This document shows, in pieces, positions 1 through 5,457 of a DNA stretch of 6,189 nt. How positions within the stretch are numbered: the stretch's first letter is position 1; every line of letters starts with the position of its first letter. The stretch lies in the NCBI GenBank assembly GCA_027488265.1, contig JAIYCA010000442.1, positions 1-6,189 of the forward strand, read 5' to 3'. The position numbers and the translations under genes are program-made. Below the pieces are notes generated by a model. It was not told the DNA's origin, made no database searches, and saw only the letters and a program-made list of their open reading frames with translations. Source of the DNA: Planctomycetaceae bacterium. GTDB taxonomy: Bacteria > Planctomycetota > Phycisphaerae > Phycisphaerales > SM1A02.

Positions 1-537
1 GACGAGTGATGCGTCGAACGAGAAGAGTTCGATACCGCGGAACTTCGTGCGTGCCGGACTCGCGTTGTCCTTCACACGCAACGCGAGTGCGCCGTTGCGA
101 CGGATCGCGGTGATGGCGAGCGTGCCGTTCCGTACGACGGAGGGAGTTCCTTGATCATCGACGACGAGGGGTACAACGCCGTGCGCGTTCTTGCCGTCGA
201 TCGTGATGCCCTCAACATCGGCTCGAAAGGCGACTTGGCTCTTGGACGCATCGCTGCCAGTCACGATGAAGGCCCCGCACTGCGGCGCCGTTGCACCTTG
301 GTAGCGAAGCGCACACGTCGGTGCAGACCCAATCGTGTGTTCGCCCTCCTCAAGAAAGTCGAGGCCCACAAGCGTCAGCCAGCCATCTTCGGCGGCCAGG
401 GATTCGAGACGTTTCGCGTGCCAGAGGTCGCGTTCCTGAGAGCGGGTGTCCAACGGAGCCTCACTCGTTTCAGTAGATGCGCAGCCAGAAAGACCTAAGG
501 CAAGACCGAGCGCGAGCCCGAACAGCATGAGTGCCAT
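1..537 (-). CDS. DUF1684-family lipoprotein, C-terminus cut by window edge
   Basis: Not in a named pathway; DUF1684 proteins have no established function that I know. The visible 179 residues begin with a hydrophobic Leu/Gly/Ala segment ending in the lipobox LSGC (Cys19), so the product is probably exported and lipid-anchored. From about residue 36 the family pattern is clear: a Trp/Arg-rich helix, then DGWLTLVGL (51-59) with EEGEHTIGS (63-71), and later the RRNGALALRVKDNASPAR block (146-163) with FRGIELF (166-172). Cys75 and Cys87 could form a disulfide. The frame is open to base 1, so the C-terminal part is missing. I chose ATG 537 because GAGAG lies 7 nt upstream; GTG 540 and ATGs at 582 and 597 are in frame but have poorer upstream sites. 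Oddly, no Arg or Lys precedes the hydrophobic stretch from any of these starts. The family call is from remembered motifs; the lipoprotein call is inference from the lipobox. Confidence 0.8.
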   Translation of the reverse strand, partial: MALMLFGLALGLALGLSGCASTETSEAPLDTRSQERDLWHAKRLESLAAEDGWLTLVGLDFLEEGEHTIGSAPTCALRYQGATAPQCGAFIVTGSDASKSQVAFRADVEGITIDGKNAHGVVPLVVDDQGTPSVVRNGTLAITAIRRNGALALRVKDNASPARTKFRGIELFSFDASLV

Positions 538-760
538 CACATGACTCTCGGTCAAGCTTGGTGGCGTAAGCGGGGACGACATCGGTGTCTCAAGCATGCG
601 GAAGAAGGTACCGCATTGAATGAGGACGAACGCGCATCGAGTGAGGACGTGCCTGCACCGAGCGCGCACTGAGGTGGCGAGGTCGTGCGCGTGAGGCTAT
701 CCGCGTGCAGAGCTCGCGCGAATTGTCCCCGTCCGATGTGCGACCGGAATTGTCAGATTC
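538..760 (-). promoter_or_regulatory. Intergenic region upstream of the DUF1684 gene, probable promoter region
   Basis: This stretch lies between the T-run of the terminator (761-765) and the start of the lipoprotein gene, so it should hold that gene's promoter. I cannot point to a clear -35/-10 pair. It contains a two-copy 21-bp tandem repeat (608-649) and two direct copies of GAATTGTC (720-727 and 747-754, plus-strand reading), which are candidate protein-binding sites. The frames that cross it show no recognisable protein. Confidence 0.35.
608..649. repeat. Two-copy 21-bp imperfect tandem repeat
   Basis: Units at 608-628 and 629-649 match at 15 of 21 positions and share an exact TGAGGACG at their right ends (621-628 and 642-649). 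The 21-bp period equals two helical turns, so two bound proteins would sit on the same face of the DNA. The repeat lies 71 to 112 bp upstream of the chosen lipoprotein start. A role as operator is inference only; it could equally be a chance duplication. Confidence 0.5.
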
Positions 761-800
761 AAAAACGCTGCCCCCCGCGGAGGTGGGATCCGCGGGGGGC
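761..800 (-). terminator. Rho-independent terminator, end of the dcd-nrdJ transcript
   Basis: On the minus strand a perfect 11-bp GC stem (790-800 pairing with 770-780, arms of type CCGCGGGGGGC) closes a 9-nt loop (781-789). It is followed after four bases (AGCG) by five T (765-761). This is the standard intrinsic terminator layout for leftward transcription. It is the first such signal after nrdJ, about 720 bp past its stop codon, which implies that the intervening sequence is transcribed. Confidence 0.8.
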
Positions 801-803
801 GCA

Positions 804-832
804 GGCGGGGCCTTCGCGTGGGAGGCCCCGTC
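804..832 (-). terminator. Second GC hairpin directly upstream of the terminator
   Basis: The arms CGGGGCCT (806-813) and AGGCCCCG (823-830) are perfectly complementary around a 9-nt loop. The stem extends by one G-T and one G-C pair to 804/832. It is only 3 nt from the main terminator stem and has no T-run of its own. It may reinforce termination, protect the 3' end, or be the 3' end of a structured transcript. The pairing is directly visible; the function is inference. Confidence 0.55.
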
Positions 833-1153
833 GTGGTGGCAAGGTCGGAAGCACTGTGCGATCAGTCGGTTACCCGTCCTGCGCGTGAGGCCGCGCGATT
901 CGGGGAAAGGGCTCTGCGAACTCCGTGCGCGCCCAGTCGTTGCGAGGAGGATCCATCCACTCGCCAACCTACCTGTCTAGCGCGAGCGTCCGCGGATGTT
1001 CCGCGCCGCTCGCAACACTGTGCTGTCCTACGTCTTGGTCGGGTGTGTCGGAGTCCTCAGCAGACACCCGATCGAAAGGGGACACATTGTTCGGCTTCCA
1101 TTCCATTCGAGCCGGCGGTGGGTGCCGGCCTGTTGGCCACTTCCTGTGGCGTG
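833..1153 (-). other. Hairpin-rich region with no recognised gene, between orfA and the terminator
   Basis: Probably transcribed from the minus strand as the tail of the nrdJ transcript. Four potential stems are visible: 982-1013, 1039-1073, GCCGGC arms at 1111-1116 and 1124-1129, and an 8-bp pairing of 939-946 with 1009-1016 that would compete with the first. A 62-codon frame starts at GTG 1157, overlapping the orfA stop as GTGA, and ends at 969. It has weak codon bias and crosses the strongest hairpin, so I do not call it a gene. I looked for the conserved cores of RNase P RNA, tmRNA and SRP RNA, and for tRNA arms, and found none. Confidence 0.4.
982..1013. other. Strong two-part stem-loop
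   Basis: The outer arms GCGAGCG (982-988) and CGCTCGC (1007-1013) pair perfectly. Inside them CGCGGA (991-996) and TCCGCG (1000-1005) pair around a 3-nt loop, giving 13 base pairs in 32 nt with a small internal loop. There is no T-run on either side, so it is not a simple terminator. It could be part of a structured RNA or of the 3' untranslated region of the nrdJ transcript. Confidence 0.5.
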
Positions 1154-1477
1154 TCACCTGTCGCGCGTCAGGAATTGCTTTCCTGTCGCCTCAAGTTCCT
1201 CATCCGCACACGTCTGGTGACACGAAGGATGCGTGCGGTCATCCTTCGTGCGTTGTGATGGGTCACTGGATGCAGTGGCCGCTGTCGCGGAACTGCACTC
1301 GCTGTGTTGAAACTCGTTCCTTGCTCCCCGTTGACCTTTCGCCAGGTTCGACTGGCGATCGGAGAGCGGGGCGTCATGCTCGATCACTTCATGCTCGATG
1401 AGGTCGGGTCGCTGTTGGTCGGACTGCATCAAGCAGTGACGCGCCATCAGGTCGGCCCGAACTTCTTCGAGTTGCAT
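1154..1477 (-). CDS. orfA, small hypothetical protein (107 aa) downstream of nrdJ
   Basis: I do not recognise this product. Support comes from position and signals: it begins 42 bp past the nrdJ stop on the same strand, and GGAGGG sits 5 nt before the second of two adjacent ATG codons (1480 and 1477). I chose 1477 because the first ATG is only 2 nt from that site. The first 60 or so codons have a G/C third base in roughly 70 percent of cases, as expected for a coding frame here. The second half drops to about 60 percent and contains a perfect hairpin (1221-1250). The N-terminal half is acidic and hydrophilic with several Leu and Met, for example MQLEEVRADLM; the C-terminal half is Ser/Thr/Ala rich and contains four Cys across the protein's second half and junction. 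No signal peptide or membrane segment is visible. It may be a real co-transcribed small gene, a decayed one, or an untranslated tail. Confidence 0.35.
   Translation of the reverse strand: MQLEEVRADLMARHCLMQSDQQRPDLIEHEVIEHDAPLSDRQSNLAKGQRGARNEFQHSECSSATAATASSDPSQRTKDDRTHPSCHQTCADEELEATGKQFLTRDR
1221..1250. other. Perfect inverted repeat with 8-nt loop
   Basis: CACGAAGGAT (1221-1230) and ATCCTTCGTG (1241-1250) are exact reverse complements, and G1231 can pair with C1240, making an 11-bp stem. It lies inside orfA's weaker second half. No T-run follows on either strand. It could be an RNA hairpin, a dyad protein-binding site, or an argument that this part of orfA is not coding. Confidence 0.5.
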
Positions 1478-1519
1478 CATGTCCCTCCGCGCTCCGAGGA
1501 GCCGCGAAGAGAACTCGAT

Positions 1520-4500
1520 TCAGCTGCATCCCATGCTGTTGCCGCAGTTGAGGCAGCGGTAGCACGTTCCATTGCGCACTGTGATCGAACCGCAGACGTC
1601 GCATGCCGGAGCGTCGCCCATGAGCGCAGCGTTCGAGGCATCCAACGCGTTCGCTGCGACCGACGTGTTCACGGCGGTCTTCGCGATGCGCTCGACCGAA
1701 GCGACTGCTTCGATGGTGCGCTTCTCCGAGAAGGTTGTCTCGGTGATCGTTTCGGTCAGCAGTTCGGTCACTGGAATACGGCTTGTCGCCGTCGTGGTCG
1801 TAGTTGCCGTGGTCGAGAAGCCGGTTGCGGCCGAGACTCCGTTGCCGCGCGTTTCGGTGGCCGAAATCGCCGCTTCGCGACGCGCTGCCCAGCCGCTCAC
1901 CGTCGTGCCGGATCCGTTGGCACATGAGGCATCCTCCTTGATGGTGGTGATGGTCGCTTCTTTGCGAGAGGTCTCACGAGTTGCTTCTGGCGAGCTTGGC
2001 TGATCGCCACCGCTCGAACCGGGTCGGCGCGGTGCATTCAACTCGCGGTAGCCGGAGATGAACTGCATGCCGAGCCAACGGAAGATGTAGTCGACAAGGC
2101 TCTTTGCGAACGGAATGTCGGCGTTCGTTGTCATGCCCATTGGCTCGAAGCGCTGGTGGGCGAACTTCGTGACGAGGCTTTCGACGGGCACGCCGTACTG
2201 CAGAGCAACCGAGATGGCAGTACCAAGCGAGTCCATCAATCCGCCGATGGTCGAACCTTCCTTCGCCATCGTGATGAAGAGTTCACCAGGACGCCCGTCG
2301 TCGTAAAGACCAACGATGAGGTAACCCTCGTGGCCTGCAACGTTGAACTTGTGCGTCACCGAGTCGCGCGTGTCGGCAAGCCGACGACGCATTGGACGCT
2401 CGATGATCCGCTCAACGACGCGTTCCACGACGATTTCGCGAACATCCGCGACAACCGGCTCGCCTGCGAGGGCGATGTCGGTCAGCGTTGTCGTCGAAGC
2501 CTCGGCAACGAGTTCAGCTTGTTCGGCCGCCGTCGTCACGGTTTCGCTCTGAACAGCGCTCGTCGCGACTTCCTGCATGGAAGCCACGCTCGCCGAGGTT
2601 TCGGACTTGTCGTTCTTCTTGTCGTCCTCTTCGCTCTTGTCGCTCTTGGTCGAGAGTGGCTGCGAAAGCTTGCAGCCGTCGCGGTAGAGCGCGTTCGCCT
2701 TGAGGCCGAGTTCCCAGCTGAGCCGGTAGCACGCGCCAATATCTTCAACCGACGCGTCGGAGGGGAGATTGATGGTCTTTGAGATCGCACCCGTGACGAA
2801 CGGCTGTGATGCAGCCATCATGCGGATGTGACCTTCTGGCTTGATGAAGCGCTCGCTGAGCGGTCCGCAACGGTTCGCGCAGTCGAAGACGGGCAGGTGC
2901 TCGTCCTTGAGGTGTGGCGCACCTTCGATCGTCTGCGTACCGCAGATCGTGCGGTTGAGGACGTCGATTTGCTTGCGTGAAAGTCCGAGTGCGCGGAGTC
3001 CGTTGAAGGACATGTCGTTCTTCGCTGCTGCTGCATCGACGCCGCAGTTCGCGAGGACGTTCTCCGGCATCGACCATGCCGAGAAGGCGAAGGCCAGTTC
3101 GAACACCGTCGGGAGGCTGTTCTCAACCGCAACGAGTTGCTCGTGCGAGAAGCCCTTCGCGAGGAGGAAGTCGCGGAAGGTCGTGCTCTTCGGCGTGGAG
3201 CTCTCCACCGAACCATCGACCGCGGGCAAAGCCACGTCGAGGCTCAACGTACCCATCACGTAGGTCACCATGTCATCCGCTTGCTCAGCCGTGTAGCCGA
3301 GCGCGCGAATCGCTGGACGCAGCGACTGGTTGGCGATCTTGAAGTAACCACCACCCGCGAGCTTCTTGAACTTCACGAGCGCGAAGTCGGGCTCGACGCC
3401 CGTCGTGTCGCAGTCCATGAGAAGACCGATGGTGCCCGTTGGCGCGATGACGGTGGTTTGCGCGTTGCGGAAACCAAACTTCTCGCCGTAGCCGAGCGCG
3501 TCATCCCAGCATGCGACCGAGCGATCGAGGAGATCAGCGGCGTTCGTGAGATTGATGCGGCCGTTTGCGACGAGCGAGTGGTCGATCGGCACTGGACGAA
3601 TGCGAAGGTTCTCATACTCGTCGCTGGTGCGTGCCACACCCATCGCGGCGCGACGGTGATTACGCACGACGCGCAGCATCGTCTCGCGGTTCTCCGAGTA
3701 GCCCGCGAAGGGGCCATGCTCAGCGGCGAGGAGTGCGCTTTGAGCGTAGGAACGGCCTGTGAGCACCGAGGTGAGCATGCCGCACACCGCGCGACCTTCT
3801 TCGCTGTCGTATGGAATGCCCGCTTGCATGAGCATCGCGCCGAGGTTCGCGTAACCAAGGCCGAGCGTGCGGTAGCGCCACGAGAGATCAGCGATTTCCT
3901 TCGATGGGAACGCTGCCATGAGCACCGACACCTCGAGGACGATCGTCCAGAGGCTGATCGCGTGCTCATAGCCTTCGATGTCGAAGCGACGCGATTGCGC
4001 GTCGTAGAACTTCATGAGGTTGATCGACGCAAGGTTGCAGGCCGTGTTGTCGAGGAACATGTACTCGGAGCACGGATTGCTCGCGTTGATACGGCCACCC
4101 GCGGGGCACGTGTGCCACGCGTTGATGGTCGAGTCGTACTGAACGCCTGGGTCGGCGCAGCGCCATGCGGCAAAGTTGATTTCCGCCCAGAGTTCCTTCG
4201 CCTTGATCGACTGCGCAACCTTGCCGTCGGTGCGGCGAGTGAGGTTCCAATCAGTGTCGGCATCGAGCGCGTCGAAGAATTCGTCGGGGATACGGACAGA
4301 GTTGTTCGAGTTCTGCCCGCTGACGGTGTAGTAGGCCTCACCGTTGAAGTCGTAATCGAGCTTGAGGCCGTACTTCTTCGCGAGTTCCTTCTGATCTTCG
4401 CTGAGAACCTTCAGGCCCTCGACAAGCGCCGCGACCTTGATTTCTTCGCGTGCCTTCCAGCGAACGAACTGGACCACATCGGGGTGATCGAGATCAAGGC

Positions 4501-5296
4501 AGACCATCTTCGCGGCGCGACGCGTGGTACCGCCCGACTTGATGGCGCCGGCGGCACGATCGCCGATCTTGAGGAAGCTCATGAGGCCAGAACTCTTGCC
4601 GCCGCCCGAGAGCGGCTCGTTCTCACCACGGCACTGCGAGAAATTGGTACCGGTGCCGGATCCGAACTTGAAGAGGCGAGCTTCTCGCGTCCAAAGATCC
4701 ATGATGCCGCCCTCGCTGACGAGGTCGTCCTTCACGGCTTGGATGAAGCAAGCGTGGGGCTGCGGGTGGGTGTACGCGTCGGCTGCGAGCTTCGTCGCGC
4801 CCGTGCGGTGATCAGCGAGCCAATGACCCTGTGCTGGTCCTTGAATGCCGTACGCCCAGTTGAGGCCGGTGTTAAACCACTGCGGGCTGTTCGGCGCCGC
4901 CATCTGCGTGAGCAGCATGTAGGCGAGCTCATCGTAAAACGCTTCAGCATCTCGCTTTGTCGAGAAGTAGCCGTACTTCTCACCCCAGTGCGTCCAGCAA
5001 CCCGCAAGGCGGTGCACGACTTGGCGCACTGAACGCTCGGGGCCGAGGACTGGCTTGCCAGCGTCGTCGACAAGCGGCGAACCATCAGTGCCAACTTGCG
5101 GCACACCAGCCTTGCGGAAGTACTTGCTCACGACGATGTCGGTCGCGAGTTGGCTCCACGAAGCGGGGATTTCCGCGTCTTTCATTTCGAAGACGGTGGA
5201 GCCGTCAGAGTTGCCGATACGGCTTGAGCGCTTGGTCCACTCGATGGTGTCGTAGACGTTTTGGCCGGCCTTGGTGAAGCGTCGCGAGATCTTCAT
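1520..5296 (-). CDS. nrdJ: Adenosylcobalamin-dependent class II ribonucleoside-diphosphate reductase, 1258 aa
   Basis: Cytoplasmic enzyme reducing ribonucleotides to deoxyribonucleotides, with adenosylcobalamin generating the thiyl radical, so no oxygen or second radical subunit is needed. Residues 1 to about 875 form the catalytic part. Visible motifs are PNSPQWFNTG (135-144), the active-site pair Cys183 (HACFIQ) and Cys420 (TACNLASINL), the thiyl Cys409 with Asn407 and Glu411 in NPCSE, and APTGTIG (618-624). The 11-residue spacing of Cys409 and Cys420 equals that of C322 and C333 in Thermotoga NrdJ. A low-complexity linker (about 876-978) ends in VVERVVERIIERP. A TSCPD domain follows (about 979-1080), then a Ser/Thr/Ala linker (about 1081-1230), then a tail with Cys1232, 1235, 1245, 1248, 1251 and 1257 that probably binds zinc and/or relays electrons. 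The start at MKISRRFTKAGQ matches family N-termini, and AGGAAG lies 10 nt upstream; the frame stays open to 5452 but that extension looks unrelated. No intein is present. It lies downstream of dcd, probably in one operon. Confidence 0.96.
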   Translation of the reverse strand: MKISRRFTKAGQNVYDTIEWTKRSSRIGNSDGSTVFEMKDAEIPASWSQLATDIVVSKYFRKAGVPQVGTDGSPLVDDAGKPVLGPERSVRQVVHRLAGCWTHWGEKYGYFSTKRDAEAFYDELAYMLLTQMAAPNSPQWFNTGLNWAYGIQGPAQGHWLADHRTGATKLAADAYTHPQPHACFIQAVKDDLVSEGGIMDLWTREARLFKFGSGTGTNFSQCRGENEPLSGGGKSSGLMSFLKIGDRAAGAIKSGGTTRRAAKMVCLDLDHPDVVQFVRWKAREEIKVAALVEGLKVLSEDQKELAKKYGLKLDYDFNGEAYYTVSGQNSNNSVRIPDEFFDALDADTDWNLTRRTDGKVAQSIKAKELWAEINFAAWRCADPGVQYDSTINAWHTCPAGGRINASNPCSEYMFLDNTACNLASINLMKFYDAQSRRFDIEGYEHAISLWTIVLEVSVLMAAFPSKEIADLSWRYRTLGLGYANLGAMLMQAGIPYDSEEGRAVCGMLTSVLTGRSYAQSALLAAEHGPFAGYSENRETMLRVVRNHRRAAMGVARTSDEYENLRIRPVPIDHSLVANGRINLTNAADLLDRSVACWDDALGYGEKFGFRNAQTTVIAPTGTIGLLMDCDTTGVEPDFALVKFKKLAGGGYFKIANQSLRPAIRALGYTAEQADDMVTYVMGTLSLDVALPAVDGSVESSTPKSTTFRDFLLAKGFSHEQLVAVENSLPTVFELAFAFSAWSMPENVLANCGVDAAAAKNDMSFNGLRALGLSRKQIDVLNRTICGTQTIEGAPHLKDEHLPVFDCANRCGPLSERFIKPEGHIRMMAASQPFVTGAISKTINLPSDASVEDIGACYRLSWELGLKANALYRDGCKLSQPLSTKSDKSEEDDKKNDKSETSASVASMQEVATSAVQSETVTTAAEQAELVAEASTTTLTDIALAGEPVVADVREIVVERVVERIIERPMRRRLADTRDSVTHKFNVAGHEGYLIVGLYDDGRPGELFITMAKEGSTIGGLMDSLGTAISVALQYGVPVESLVTKFAHQRFEPMGMTTNADIPFAKSLVDYIFRWLGMQFISGYRELNAPRRPGSSGGDQPSSPEATRETSRKEATITTIKEDASCANGSGTTVSGWAARREAAISATETRGNGVSAATGFSTTATTTTTATSRIPVTELLTETITETTFSEKRTIEAVASVERIAKTAVNTSVAANALDASNAALMGDAPACDVCGSITVRNGTCYRCLNCGNSMGCS

Positions 5297-5438
5297 TGTT
5301 CTTGTGCTTCCTGCGCGATCAAACGGGCGGAGAGAGAGGTGTCGGAGAGGGGAGTCGGAGTTGAAATCGGAGTGTTGTGCAGAGTGGTTGGCGTTACCGC
5401 GGAAACCAGCCGGTTGGGCAGACGCTTGGTCAAAGGCG
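5297..5438 (-). promoter_or_regulatory. dcd-nrdJ intercistronic leader
   Basis: This is a 142-bp spacer. Read on the minus strand it starts in the hairpin over the dcd stop, then becomes pyrimidine-rich, with three CTCCGA copies (plus-strand TCGGAG at 5342-5347, 5355-5360 and 5367-5372, spaced 13 and 12 bp). It ends with the nrdJ ribosome binding site AGGAAG (5312-5307). I see no cobalamin riboswitch core such as GCCACTG and no NrdR-type AT-rich palindrome. An internal promoter is possible but not evident. Confidence 0.45.
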
Positions 5439-5457
5439 TCAGTGCGTCCCAACCGGC
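5409..5457 (-). other. Compound stem-loop spanning the dcd stop codon
   Basis: The outer arms GCCGGTTGGG (5409-5418) and CCCAACCGGC (5448-5457) are a perfect 10-bp inverted repeat. The inner arms GACGC (5421-5425) and GCGTC (5436-5440) add five pairs around a 10-nt loop. The dcd stop (5441-5439) lies in and beside the inner stem. No T-run follows, so classical termination is unlikely. It may stabilise the upstream mRNA, act as an attenuator, or affect reading through the dcd end. Confidence 0.65.

Noticed and set aside
590..967. Minus-strand 125-codon frame
   Set aside because: It runs straight through the tandem terminator hairpins and the T-run, and its protein is Arg/Ser/Pro-rich without any pattern.
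833..1153. RNase P RNA, tmRNA or SRP RNA in the hairpin-rich region
   Set aside because: The conserved cores, such as GAGGAAAGTCC, a tRNA-like CCA end, or the GGAAG-containing SRP loop, are not present.
1340..1357. Hairpin CGCCAG-GTTCGA-CTGGCG resembling a tRNA T-arm
   Set aside because: The loop is 6 nt with a 6-bp stem, not 7 and 5, and no acceptor, D or anticodon arms are found nearby.
818..1401. Overlapping plus-strand frames in the gap downstream of nrdJ
   Set aside because: They overlap each other in different frames, have no clear ribosome binding sites and run against the direction of all recognised genes.
3137..5032. Plus-strand open frame of 631 codons antisense to nrdJ
   Set aside because: It lies wholly inside nrdJ, is rich in Arg, Val, Glu and His as expected from the complement of a GC-biased gene, and shows no known family pattern.
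1520..5296. Intein in NrdJ, a common insertion target
   Set aside because: The NPCSE and APTGTIG motifs and their flanks are uninterrupted, and no splicing-type Cys/Ser start or HN-Cys end was seen.
5297..5438. Cobalamin riboswitch upstream of nrdJ
   Set aside because: No GCCACTG-like B12 box is visible, and at 142 bp, partly taken up by the hairpin over the dcd stop, the spacer is short for the full fold.
5297..5452. Longer NrdJ start at the upstream in-frame position 5452
   Set aside because: The extra 52 residues do not resemble NrdJ, overlap the dcd stop hairpin, and the ATG at 5296 has a suitable ribosome binding site and the family N-terminus.
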